A DNA stretch of 64,000 bases from the NCBI GenBank assembly GCA_014529385.2, contig CM043942.1:5110501-5174500 (forward strand). Direction: 5' to 3'. This document shows positions 23,929 to 33,871 of this stretch, in pieces. A program made the position numbers and the translations under genes. Source of the stretch: Adiantum capillus-veneris. Its lineage: Eukaryota; Streptophyta; Polypodiopsida; Polypodiales; Pteridaceae. Each line of letters starts with the position of its first letter. The first letter of the stretch is position 1. The notes below the pieces were generated by a model, which was not told where the DNA came from, searched no databases, and saw only the letters and a list, made by a program, of their open reading frames with translations.

Positions 23929-23948
23929 GGGGGGGGGGGGGGGGGGGG
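23929..23948 (+). repeat. 20-base poly-G tract
   Basis: A run of 20 G grows from the short G-rich text GGTGGGGTGG, inside the left subterminal region of the transposon. It is one of five G runs of 11 or more in the window, all on the plus strand. Confidence 0.95.
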
Positions 23949-24350
23949 AAAGGGGGGTGGGCCATATGGAACCTCCAACTTCCCTCCTTTTTGATCCGGT
24001 TTTGAAAAAATCCCAAAAATTTGAAATTTTTCAAAAATTTCAAAACTCAAATTTCATCTTCTGAAAACCCCCCTAAAACTATTTTATGGTCAAAAAAGCA
24101 TTTTTTGATCTCAAAAAGTCAAAACGTGCATCCAAAAACCCTAAAATTCAAAATTTTTTAAAAACTTTAAAAAAATCTTTTTTGGCTATCCAGAGCTCCC
24201 CCAAAATTAGTTATTAGGCAAAAAGGGATTTTCTCTCTCTAGAACCCCTTTTCCAACCCCTCCTTGGTTGCAACCATCACACTCATCCTCTACTCCAACA
24301 CTCTCTCTCTTTACACCATCTCCATTGCTGTAGCAAGGAAGCTCCTCTCT

Positions 24351-24470
24351 CCTCCCCTACCACCTTCCATTGCCACACCAAGCAAGGCTTATCCACCTTC
24401 TCCTCCCAGTGCCACACCAAGCAAGGGTTGTCCACCTTCTCCTCCCATTGCCACAAGGGTTGACCATTTT
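24351..24470. repeat. 39-bp tandem repeats upstream of gene A
   Basis: Three units of 39 bp with the core GCCACACCAAGCAAGG and a pyrimidine-rich spacer begin at about 24372, 24411 and 24450. They would code a Pro/Ser-rich 13-residue repeat in a frame that does not run into gene A without splicing, so they are probably leader sequence. Confidence 0.75.
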
Positions 24471-24547
24471 CTCATATCACTTTATCACACCTACATTGTA
24501 GCAACAAGCAAGGTTCTTCTCCTCCTCCTAGTTTGCTTTGCTCAACC

Positions 24548-25888
24548 ATGGCCAACTCTACTTCGCAAAGGCGACCAAAGGATGAGGTCACAGCACTTGC
24601 ATGCCACAACACTAGAGGTGTAGATGATGAGTGGGTGCCACAAGAGTTCACCAAAGGTGCTTGGGTATACATGCAACCATCTGCTGTTGGCCCTCATCGT
24701 GTGCGGAATCGTGCAAACTTGGATCTTCATTGGAAAGGAAAGCTCCTTGGCTTCAAGAACCGCAAAGACAAGGGGACCATAGCCATTGTGCAACATATTT
24801 TCTCAATGTCAACCATGCACTTGCAACAACCACCTCGATTTCCAACACATTGTGAGTACATGTTTTGAGAATACAAAGCTAGGTGTGAAATCATAGTGTA
24901 ATGTTATTATGGATTCATACTTAACATTTGTCATGCATTTATAGTCATATTTCCATCCACGTTGGTGGAGGAGCAGCCACTACATAGTCTCTCCGGCACA
25001 TTCAATGCTATACATGCGGATATTGGAGCAATAATGTTCCCGCATCTTTGCCCAACCAAACTGGTTCAAAGAAGGATTTTCTTCTATTCTCACTCCTATA
25101 TTGTCCCTACTTCTACACAAGCATTTGGAACGCTTGAACCCATCAAAGTAACTTCCTTATTAAGTATGGAGTGGCCGGTCCCAGATTTGTGGTCGGTAGC
25201 ATCTTTCAAGCAAAAGATGATAATGGATGTCCAAAACTCTTTGAAATACTCTAAAGCTTCTAGGTCTGTGGGCTTGAGCTGGTGTTTGCCTATTCATTGT
25301 TTTGTGCACATTTTTAAAGAGTTTGGATTTGTGGAGACTACCACAATGCCTGTATGTAAAGATGCGTATTACGAGGAATTAGGAAGGCTTTTAGAAGAGG
25401 ACTGGGGTTTTGTGGAGGGCATGCACAATGGGGACCGGTACCGTTGTAAGGTTGGAGCTTCAGGTATTGGAATGTGCTATTTGAAATCCCGCACCTCCTT
25501 GTACATACGATTTCACTATGATCGTTGGATGTGCAAGCTTGGAGTGTGGACTCCCTTACAGAGTGTAGACGGCGCTATTGCAAGCTTTGACATTGTAGTG
25601 AAGATGCCCAACGATGCTTTGGAGGCAGTCCAAGTGAACAAGCATTAGACTCTCAGTAATGTTCGAGAACATTTGGTTATTATGGGTTTTGAGGCCCTTC
25701 AACAAACACAATTTCATTTACAAGGTCACAAGGTGAGAATCCTTCCACCACATTTTCAATACATCATGGTTTGTCGATCATTAGATGCTTATTGTAATGA
25801 ATGTCCGCAGATTGGGAAGAGAATGGAAGACAAATTGAAGGTCGAGGAGGACTGGCGGATAGATGGAACTATGCTATCGATCTTATAA
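24548..25888 (+). CDS. Transposon gene A: two-exon gene, unknown function, one internal stop
   Basis: Exon 1 starts MANSTSQRRPKDE at 24548 and ends at 24851. A 93-bp GT-AG intron (24852-24944) has donor GTGAGT and acceptor TTTATAG. Exon 2 runs 24945-25888 in the matching phase, giving about 415 codons. A single TAG at 25646-25648 interrupts exon 2; the frame is open on both sides of it, and C-to-T change of CAG would produce it. Residues about 35-130 (KGAWVYMQP, WKGKLLGFKNRKDKG, then FIFPSTLVEEQPLHSLSG) faintly resemble a BAH chromatin-reader domain, but this is only an impression. The C-terminal half, with DAYYEELGRLLEEDWGFVEG, has no family I know. It lies nearest the left end and points inward. 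Confidence 0.65.
24852..24944 (+). other. Intron of gene A
   Basis: The donor is T|GTGAGTAC and the acceptor TTTATAG|TC. Splicing joins CAT-T to TC and keeps the frame, turning two separate open frames into one. Confidence 0.75.
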
Positions 25889-26117
25889 CTTTGTAACTCT
25901 TGCAATTTTCATATTGATCCCCGCTGTAATCAACATGATTTGTTTCGGCAAATCATGCCTTTGAATATAATTTTTTGCATTGGGATGAGAAATCATCTTT
26001 TGGTGAAAGTGCCAAAAAAAGGGTACATTATAAAAGGGGGGCCACCTAACTCATTCACTCTTTTCAATTTTGCAACTCCTGAGCTCCTCCACTCTCTATC
26101 CACACCCCAGGCTAAAC
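25889..26117. promoter_or_regulatory. Spacer between genes A and B, likely promoter of B
   Basis: This is 229 bp of A/T-rich DNA between two genes on the same strand. It includes TTATAAAAGG at about 26029, a plausible TATA box some 85 bp before the first ATG of gene B. No other motif is obvious. Confidence 0.4.
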
Positions 26118-27695
26118 ATGGATGCTGCCACAGCCTCTGCATCTGTACCCACATCCACCCCTTTGTCACGCTTCATCCTCTTCCTCGAGGACACCAAATA
26201 CAAAGGGAAGTTGGACCTCCACACCTTTTTTACTTGTCTCCCTGACCTTGACGCCACAGTTGCCCTTCACATGGATGCATTTGAGGAGATTTCTGCGTTC
26301 ATGGAGGAGCACATCATAAAATATTCTGTATCTATCCCCCCACATGCAGGGATCTGGGTACCTTGCGATCTTTTGCGCTATATACACAAAGGTGATCGCC
26401 CATTCGCCAAGCGGTTGCAACGATTCCAAGAAATTGCAACCAATGCAGGCCATTACTTGGATGAGCAAGCCCCTGTGGTGTCAGCGCTCAAGAAGCGCAA
26501 GTTGGGGGTGGAGTACCTTTCTCGGCTCGCAACATTTATCTTCTTGGTGAGCGAGGAACCTGATTTGGAGGAGCTCCGCTTACCACACCTTCAAGTTGGG
26601 TCCTTTATCAAGGACACCAAGGAGCAGCAGGTTATCCCCATGAACCCTGCAGCGGAAGGAAAAGCACACCAGCTTGAGTACCCTAGGGGTCTTGAGGAAG
26701 TGGTTGAGAAATCCATAGTTGCGGCTAGCCCTAGTGACACTCCAGTGCCACTACCACTTACGGATGTGGCTATCCCAGAGGTAGAAATTAGCCGCTTCTC
26801 CTTAGTGTTAGTGGATGGGGAGGAGTTTGTGTTCCTACATGATTTGGAAAAAGCATTTGGCCTGCGCATGGATGAATGCTTGAGCGTGCTATGCAACAGC
26901 AGCAAATGTCCCTTAGACAATACGCCAGATGCCTTAGAAAGCAAGCTCTTGCCAGATGGGGACTCTATTGCTGCCACTATTGCAGTTGTATGTGCGGAGG
27001 TCCTGGCAGCAGAGCAGTTGCACGTGGCTGATGAAGATTTCCAAGCCACGCAAGCCAAGGTTGAGGCTGCTAGGATGCCTATGCCATTATGCAACCTCCC
27101 ATCTAATGATCCAAAGCTTGTATCTGTGGTGCATGGGACCATTGACTTGGATGCAAAGGGCAACAGGGAGGAGGATGACAAGGAGCAGGAGGTAAACTGT
27201 ATACTAATTTTCATGTTACTATTTTATCCTTCGTTGTCTTTTTTCTTAACCTTCATCGGTTTATGACAGGATGTTGTGGAGGTTGATGATTTTGCTGCAA
27301 GGACGGGTGGCAAGCGGACGGGCTTTGGACCTCAAGCTTCCCTTGCGCATTACCTCGGACAACTCCCCCCTGGCGATGTGGCCATTATCCATAATGAATT
27401 TACTCCCCAAGCCCATTTTATGACTTGGTCGTTAAAAGCTTTGAGCAAGTTTTTGTGTTTGAGTACCATTGCTCAAACTGCGCATCAAGTGTTCCTAGTG
27501 CGTAGATCCCTTGTATGCACAGCGTTTGGCACTGGCTTTCGTGGTAAAGTGCTTGCCCAGATAGGGATACATGCTTCCATTGGCTCAACTGACCCAAATG
27601 CCATAGCGCAGTCCCTCTTGACTGGGGAGTTGCCTTACGCGCAAAATAGGCGCCAGGAAATGGTCAAAAAAATTATGAACTCCTCAGATACATGA
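26118..27695 (+). CDS. Transposon gene B: two-exon gene of unknown function, intact
   Basis: The start is ATG at 26118 (MDAATASASVPTSTPLSRF). Exon 1 ends at 27191 after an acidic tail EEDDKEQE, and a 78-bp intron (27192-27269, GTAAAC to TGACAG) leads in phase 0 to exon 2, which ends TGA at 27693-27695. The product is about 499 residues with no internal stop. An N-terminal helical region, a middle acidic/Pro region (SPSDTPVPLPL) and a C-terminal globular part (FGPQASLAHYLGQLPPGDVA) can be seen, but no known motif. It is the only gene of the element that is open throughout, which may mean recent selection or chance. The function is unknown, possibly accessory to transposition. Confidence 0.7.
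27192..27269 (+). other. Intron of gene B
   Basis: GAG|GTAAAC at the donor and TTATGACAG|GAT at the acceptor, with a pyrimidine-rich stretch before the acceptor. Splicing keeps phase 0 and joins KEQE to DVVEVDD. Confidence 0.8.
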
Positions 27696-27875
27696 TGTAA
27701 AATCACCGTGCTAGAAGGAATAAAAAATATTTGAAATTGTCTCTCTATATTGCAAATTCTTTGCAATCTGATTTGTCAATCTTGAAAATTGTTTCAATTG
27801 GTGATATGAATTGTTTTTTGACTTTGTTATTTCAAGGTATGTAATTGCAGTCAATTTGAGTATAATTGTGATTTT

Positions 27876-28038
27876 TAAGTACCCTAGGGGATTAGATTAG
27901 CCTATAAGGGGCAAAAAATGCCTGGCCACAAGGGCGCGCAAATATCCCATCCATCAGTTTTGGATGGGCCATTTGCGCGCCCTTGTGGCCATGCATTTTT
28001 TTGCCCCTTATAGGCCAATCTACCCCCTAGGGTACTTA
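27876..28038. repeat. 163-bp hairpin, copy 1 (arms A/A)
   Basis: An inverted repeat with arms of about 78 bp and a 7-base loop around TCAGTTT. It runs from TAAGTACCC to GGGTACTTA. Both arms carry the same variant (CCTATAAGGGGC and its complement). The centre, GGCGCGCAAAT paired with ATTTGCGCGCC, is GC-rich. It lies just downstream of the gene B stop. Confidence 0.92.
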
Positions 28039-28377
28039 AAAAGCACAAATTTATTGCAATGGATTGGTTTTGCATCATTCATTTAAATGCAACCTTTTTA
28101 TGGCAATTCCAGTATATGCTCACACTCAAGGACACTAGAAAAGCTCAAATCAATTATGAAATGAAGTTTCCAGCAAACTATCACTTGCTTTAGTTCTACC
28201 TACTACATCCTTGCACCAAAAAGTCAAATTACATTGGACACTTGGTTTCCCAATATGTTATTTGTTTTGATATCCTATAAGGAATTCAAAGCTTGAAATG
28301 ACCAAAAAAAGGTGTCCATAAGGATCCATATAAAATATTGATGCAAAACCAATAGGTTTTAGTAAATTTGGTTATTT

Positions 28378-28540
28378 TAAGTACCCTTGGGGGTAGATAA
28401 GCCTACAAGGGGCAGAAAAAGGCCTGGCCACAAGGGCGCGCAAATGGCCCATCCATCAGTTTTGGATGGGCCATTTGCGCGCCCTTGTGGCCAGGCATTT
28501 TTTTGCCCCTTATAGGCCAATCTACCCCCTAGGGTACTTA
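28378..28540. repeat. 163-bp hairpin, copy 2 (arms B/A)
   Basis: Same length and loop as copy 1, starting 502 bp later. The left arm has variant B (CCTACAAGGGGCAG) while the right arm keeps variant A (GCCCCTTATAGG), so the arms pair imperfectly in their outer part. The 338-bp spacer between copies is also repeated. Confidence 0.92.
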
Positions 28541-28878
28541 AAAAGCACAAATTTATTGCAATGATTGGTTTTGCATCATTCATTTAAATGCAACCTTTTT
28601 ATGGCAATTCCAGTATATGTTCACACTCAAGGACACTAGAAAAGCTCAAATCAATTATGAAGTGAAGTTTCCAGCAAACTATCACTTGCTTTAGCTCTAC
28701 CTACTACACCCTTGCACCAAAAAGTCAAATTACATTGGACACTTGGTTTCACAATATGTTATTTGTTTTGATATCCTATAAGGAATTGAAAGCTTGAAAT
28801 GACAAAAAAAAGGTGTCCATAAGGATCCATATAAAATATTGATGCAAAACCAATAGGTTTTAGTAAATTTGGTTATTT

Positions 28879-29041
28879 TAAGTACCCTTGGAGGTAGATA
28901 AGCCTACAAGGGGCAGAAAAAGGCCTGGCCACAAGGGCGCGCAAATGGCCCATCCATCAGTTTTGGATGGGCCATTTGCGCGCCCTTGTGGCCAGGCCTT
29001 TTTCTGCCCCTTGTAGGCTTATCTACCCCTAAGGTTACTTA
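28879..29041. repeat. 163-bp hairpin, copy 3 (arms B/B)
   Basis: Starts 501 bp after copy 2. Both arms carry variant B (CCTACAAGGGGCAG and its complement), so the stem is again nearly perfect. It ends 160 bp before the stop codon of the convergent H3-like gene. Confidence 0.92.
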
Positions 29042-29200
29042 AAATGCACAAATTTACTGAAATTGACTACAATTACATACAGAACTTGAAATTACAAAGA
29101 TAATAGACAGAGTAGACACAACTGTTGATCATATTGTCATTGGAAAGTCAAATCATTACAAAGATAAGGGTGTGCAATACAAAAATAGGGGTAACTTCGG

Positions 29201-30098
29201 CTAATGCTCGAAGTCTTGTCGCAATCGTCGTGCAAGCTGCATATCTTTTGGCTGTATTGTCACTCACTTTGCATGAATGGCACATAGGTTGGTATCTTCC
29301 AACACTAAAATGATGTGGGCCTCTGCAGCTTCTTGAATAGCCTCTAGCGCTATTGCTTGCATTCTATACTGATTTCCATAGCTTTGAAGCACTTCCTTCA
29401 CAGTGCAAGCAAAGGGGGCGCGTCAAATCAAGAGCTCCGTCCTCTTCTGGTAGTGGCGGATTTCTGCAAATGCCCTTGCTATTTTTCGGCGCTGCTACGG
29501 TTGTCTTGGGGGCACTTGCACATTTGCTGGCGGGCGGCGTGAAGGCTTCTTGAAAAACTTAGACTTGCGTTTGTTTACATGCTTAGGGGCTGGTTCTGCA
29601 GCCTGTTCTGATTCTTCCTCTTCCCTTGGTTGTCGATCTTGTCGTGTGGGGAGAGCTCCCTTGTCTTGAGGCAATGTCTTCCCCCCAACGGCCACCCGGT
29701 GTGTGCGCGGTATGTTTTCTCGCAGCCATGGTGGCTCACTCTCTGATTCGGTGTCTGTATTGACCACCCCAAGTCCTGGATGGTCCTGCTTGTGATTGGG
29801 GGCGCGACGGTTGCTCCCTATTGGACTCTGATGTTTGCTGGCCCTCTGCTTCTCTCCAGCATTGGGTACGTTGCTTCATTCTCTTTCTAGGTGTTATATC
29901 TTGAGGAGGTGGAGATTCAACAGTCCTTGATGACTCTCGTGCCCTACCATCATGCCCACTACCAGAAGAGTTCATGGAACGGCCAGGTGTTCGTGGCCGT
30001 TTTCTTGTGCCTTTAAGCCATGACGGCTTCTCACATCCTTGGAGGGTGTTTTTGTTGGCAGGCGGATGCTCTTTCGCGGTTTGTTTGGTGCGCGCCAT
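29201..30098 (-). pseudogene. Histone H3-like protein with H3 tail start and a 200-residue linker
   Basis: The minus strand starts MARTKQTAKEHPPANK at 30098; the first eight residues are those of histone H3 with its Met, including Lys4. After about 200 Arg/Ser/Glu/Pro-rich residues with basic KRKSKFFKKPSRRPP comes an H3 fold: EIRHYQKRTELLI (alpha-N), APFACTVKEVLQSYG (alpha-1), EAIQEAAEAHI and LEDTNLCAIHAK (alpha-2), then VTIQPKDMQLARRLR (alpha-3), stopping at 29201-29203. Loop 1 has canonical H3 length, unlike most CenH3. One extra base near 29765 shifts the frame. Stops lie at 29495-29497 (TAG), 29423-29425 (TGA) and 29264-29266 (TGA); the two TGA codons sit where H3 has Arg, so CGA-to-TGA explains them. 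Canonical H3 is about 136 residues, and this would be about 298. The tail beyond Ala7 is not H3-like (Lys9 is absent). Confidence 0.85.
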
Positions 30099-30234
30099 TT
30101 CGTTGGTAAGAGCTCACCTGTTCTTAAGAAATGAGTGATTTATAAGAGCATGCAATATTTATAAGGGCGCATTTAAAAAGGGCCCTGTTCACACTAATTT
30201 TTTTAAAAGTATTATTTTTTAAATAAACATGTCG
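30099..30234 (-). promoter_or_regulatory. Short intergenic region upstream of the H3-like gene
   Basis: It is 136 bp between the transposase stop and the H3-like start. On the minus strand it has an A/T-rich block and two TTATAAAT-like boxes at about 30135-30170. This could be the H3-like promoter, or the two genes may share one transcript; the sequence does not decide. Confidence 0.4.
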
Positions 30235-30503
30235 CTAAGAGTTGGACCCTGCGTTCACGTTTAGTGACTCGCGCAGTATCCACTTTGATCCTTGTCGCAC
30301 TCTGCATCGCCGCCATGCAGCATGCTTGGTGGGACCTTGCGACATTTGCCACTTGTTGCTATGCTCTTGACGACTCCATTTGCGCACTTCAATAGCAATC
30401 TTGGATTGTCGCGCACTCTCCATTGTGAGCTTACGAGCAAATGTTGTGCGAAAAAACCAGTTGAACATCTCCTCCAAATAATTGGATTGCACCATTCCAC
30501 CAC

Positions 30504-30770
30504 CATGTCGAGTATTTTTGAAGTACACTCCCCTTGCTCGATAATGGGACTTCTCCATGCCTTGAGTACTAAAAATTTCAAGCGATCCATACTTGTGCAT
30601 AAAAAATGCACCATGCGCAAACAAGATACTTGTGCATACTTGTGCATGTCGAGTATTTTTGAAGTACACTCCCCTTGCTCGATAATGGGACTTCTCCATG
30701 CCTTGAGTACTAAAAATTTCAAGCGATCCATACTTGTGCATAAAAAATGCACCATGCGCAAACAAGATAT
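30504..30770. repeat. 141-bp in-frame tandem duplication in the transposase
   Basis: The 126 bases from 30504 recur without a difference from 30645, with 15 extra bases between. The unit is 141 bp, 47 codons, so the frame continues. It doubles the segment from FAHGAFFMHKYGSLEI to YFKNTRH that holds the proposed catalytic Glu. Identity of the copies indicates a recent event. Confidence 0.93.
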
Positions 30771-32037
30771 GTTGTTCACATGAGCAAACGATCCACATTA
30801 GTAAATAAAAACAATCCCTTGTAATGAATACACCATGAATGACTTACCATGTAATGTGTGATGTTATTTTCACCCCAAGAAAGGGTGAAGACCTTGGTAA
30901 AATCCGCCAAAGCTTCTTGAAATGATTGCCGTTGTTCTTCTGTTGTGCTGTTAAGGCTCATAAGCTTGACCATTTTATCAAAATGGGCCCAAACTTGCTT
31001 GCGCTTGTTTGCAAGCTCGCCATTTGAATCATTGTCAGTAGTAGCTTTGCATAACTCCTTCCAAAGCTCCCAAAGGTTACCTGCCTGCTGGTTGGAGCTG
31101 CTTTGAGCATCATATCGACTTGGCTTTCCTTGGGAAACTTTCTTCAAAAAGTGTCTAGCTTTTTGTCCACTCATTGACACTTGTTGAGCAATTTCATGGG
31201 CCTCCCCTGTGTTCTTTGCAGCAACTATAGACACATTTCCACCGTGACAGCCAATGGAATTCAAGAGTACCTCCACTCTTTCGATTGCTTCCTGGGACTT
31301 TTCCAACGGTTTCATTGTGAAAGCATAGTCAATGTGGAGCTTCAATAGCCTATCAAAAATACGCATGAATGCGTGTAATGTACAAAAATGTACATTCGAT
31401 AGAGGAAATCAAAAGATTGGATTCCAAGTGTGGTCCTTTTGATCACGGTCTGGGGCATTGAGCATGGGACATCTCAGAATAGACGATTCCCATTCTCTAC
31501 CTTCATCTCCGACATCATGACAATCTAACCCTCGTTCTCCATGCCCTTGCCATCGAAGCATGTAACTGGCCTTTGCACTGCTCTTATGTGATTTTTGTCC
31601 ATTAGGTTTGTACCCTCGAGTGCAAAATGGACAAGGCATGAGAGAAGAAGCCCCTTGTTTGCAGCCAAGCAAACACTTTATGGTCTTCAAATCCCCACCT
31701 AAGTGCCACTCCACATCATAACTACCAAAGCCCTCAATCTCCAACTTCTGACCTGCAATTTGGGAGTGTATTACTTCTGTGATCCATGGAGTTCTCTCAA
31801 AAATCCACGAAAGTACTCCATTGGTCTCTTTGGGCACCTCAATAGCACCCAACCACCAAATGTCTTTCTCTGATTGCACGCTAAAAGATAGGGTGGGATA
31901 TGGCTCGACTGAATCCCTTCGCTTGGTTTGCAGAAGGGCCTCGTTCATTAGAGTGACACTTAGCCTCTCTAACCTTCGGCCTTTCACTATTTGACACTCA
32001 TCGAGTTTCAGCACAAAAGCGACTTTTGTGCCAAGCA

Positions 32038-32119
32038 CTACAAAATAAATAGTGCTAAGACCTTAAACGTCAGCTTCTATGAAAAGAATAATACCAAAGA
32101 AAAAAGTAAAGTGTGTCAC
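32038..32119 (-). other. Transposase intron 2
   Basis: GAAGAAG|GTGACAC at the donor and TATTTTGTAG|TGC at the acceptor, 82 bp. It is phase 1, and the split codon becomes GTG (Val). Confidence 0.75.
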
Positions 32120-32670
32120 CTTCTTCAGGTAACTCGTAAAATCTAAGCATGGCTTCTTGAAGCCTTCTAAGATCCACGAAAATATTGTTCCACATTGTGT
32201 AAGGAAAGCCCTTATTCGAAGGTCTTATGGATTGTTTCTTACCTTTTCCCCTTGTCTTTGTTGCGCACGAAGCATAAAGGGAAGTTGGCATTGTGTCTTC
32301 AATGTGTAGGTATGTCCCAATGCGGGAGAACACATCTTCGTTTGTGGCCTTCTTTGCGAGCTTGACCTTGTGAGGAACGGGAAATAGGTTTTCCACAATG
32401 CCATGTTCTTTGAGGGCATCCTTTAGGAGTTGAAAAATAGCCTGATAGGCTTTGGTGCTGATTCCAGCCTCATCACAAGCTTGTTGAACGTCATCATCAT
32501 TAACCACATTTCTTAATTTACGCATAAGGTCCTTGGTGACTGCATCCTTAATGTGCTTACCTCCAGGTGATTGTAAGATAGAAATAACGTCCTCGGTATT
32601 GAGACAACTAGTGAGAAGGTTGCCTCGATTATCTTGGCTTGTTCCACCGCATGCCTCCTGGATGAAGTTT

Positions 32671-32745
32671 CTAGCAACAAATAAACATAAATGTTAGAAA
32701 ATAGTGTGAAGTAAGAATACAGCATGCAAGTAAAGAGCAAATCAC
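32671..32745 (-). other. Transposase intron 1
   Basis: CCACAAG|GTGATTT at the donor and TTTGTTGCTAG|AAAC at the acceptor, 75 bp. It is phase 2, and the split codon becomes AGA (Arg), after which a new 183-codon open stretch continues. Confidence 0.78.
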
Positions 32746-33354
32746 CTTGTGGCTGTAACTCGTCGTTTGCGTGCTCCTCCGGAATGTGCAAGAGTTTCAA
32801 TGGATGAATACGGGCGTTTGCGTTCCCTTGCACCAAGGGGTGTTTCTTTCAAGTATGTGATGGTGTTGGTAAGCTTCTGGATGTGGGACTCCTTTTCTTG
32901 CATTTGTTGTTCAAGACTTTTAACTACCCTCTCCGAAGAGGCAACACTCTCTTGTAATGCCGTCGTCTTGAGGTGAAGAGCTTGACATTCGTGCATCCAC
33001 ATATGCAAAGAAGCACCTGCACCCATACACAGCCGCTTGCAATAGCCTAACAAGCCTGCTTCTCCCCTCCCAAGAAATTGAAGAAATATGGAAAGGCTAT
33101 TAAACGGTGGATGGAAGCGGCTTATAGGATCGTAAGGGTACAAATGGCCATCCACCCAAATGTCAACATTGGTCTCACAAGCGGTGCGACGTTCCTGTGA
33201 TGACCTTTGATCACCTTCACTAGTGGTCTTCGGTGCAAATGCCGTGGGTAAGCGAATATGTATGCTTTTGGTGTGCGGAGTACGTGGTGGTGGAAGCAAA
33301 CCATTTGTGATGTCCATGAGCACCATGGAAGCTGTTGCGTGAGGAAGCAAATGA

Positions 33355-33530
33355 TGAAAAGATAGAGGGGGAAGGGTAGAGAGGCCGAGCAGGATGGGAG
33401 GAGAGAAGGAGGGAGGGAGGGGAGGGAGAGATTGGGGAGGAGGAGGAAGGTAGGGGCAGAGAGGGAGAGGAGAGGGAGAGGGAGAGAGGAGGGAGGAGGG
33501 AGGAGGGAGGAGGGAGGAGGATGAGAGAAC
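33355..33530. repeat. Purine-rich tract in the transposase leader
   Basis: About 175 bp of almost pure purine on the plus strand, ending in five units of GGAGGGA type. On the transposase strand it is a pyrimidine-rich leader just before the start codon. Such mirror-like purine tracts can form triplex DNA and are common in plant 5' leaders. Confidence 0.85.
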
Positions 33531-33871
33531 AAAATGTTTATTACTTTTTGGGGGAAAAGAGTTTTGAAAAAATGGACTTTCTAAGCTTGTGGGTTAAAAA
33601 ATGATTTTTGGATATGTATATATGTTGGGAGGGAGTTTTAAGTAAAAAACAAATAAAAATGAAATTTTTTTTAAAAAGTCAAATTTTGACTCTTTTTGAC
33701 CCACGGAATTGCTGATGTGGACACAACCCTATGCTTCCTTCACTTTAAAAAAAGCTAGAGAGAGAAAGCAACCCTTTAGGTCCACATCCTACATTTGTCT
33801 AAAAAAAAGGCTAGAAAAGCCTACTCAAAACTACCTTCTTCAACGCCCTTGCCCCCTAAACCCCACACAAC
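33531..33871. other. Right subterminal region of the transposon, no gene
   Basis: A/T-rich DNA with several short T and A runs and no open frame of note. It separates the transposase leader from the right inverted repeat and may hold the transposase promoter, for example TATGTATATATG near 33615-33627. Confidence 0.4.

Larger units (their letters stand above)
30235..33326 (-). pseudogene. Candidate DDE transposase, four exons
   Basis: Exons read 33326-32746, 32670-32120, 32037-30848 and about 30771-30235; all phases match, giving about 952 codons. The first ATG is 33326 (MVLMDITNGL). Exon 1 has a coiled coil (residues about 120-160, ESVASSERVVKSLEQQ) and a basic RKRR end. Exon 3 carries FVLKLDECQIVKGRR, then HLGGDLKTIKCLLGCKQG with PCPFC, and exon 4 carries IFSTQGMEKSHYRA then NTRHGGG. 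I propose the Asp, Asp and Glu of these blocks as a DDE triad; the pattern resembles uncharacterised transposase-like proteins I have seen in other eukaryotes, which I cannot confirm here. Lesions: a TGA at 31409-31411, a probably mutated last acceptor, and an in-frame 141-bp duplication in exon 4. The gene reads inward from the right end. Confidence 0.7.

Noticed and set aside
27876-29041. The hairpins as three separate MITE insertions
   Set aside because: The spacers between them are repeated too, at a constant 501-bp period, so tandem duplication of a unit explains them better than three insertions.
29201-30098. The H3-like gene as a centromeric CenH3
   Set aside because: CenH3 proteins usually have a longer loop 1 and a diverged tail start. 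Here loop 1 aligns to H3 without extra residues and the tail start is exactly H3.
30235-33326. Naming the transposase as KDZ, CACTA or MULE
   Set aside because: The blocks do not clearly match any of these from memory, and the target duplication that would help is not visible. Left as an unassigned DDE candidate.
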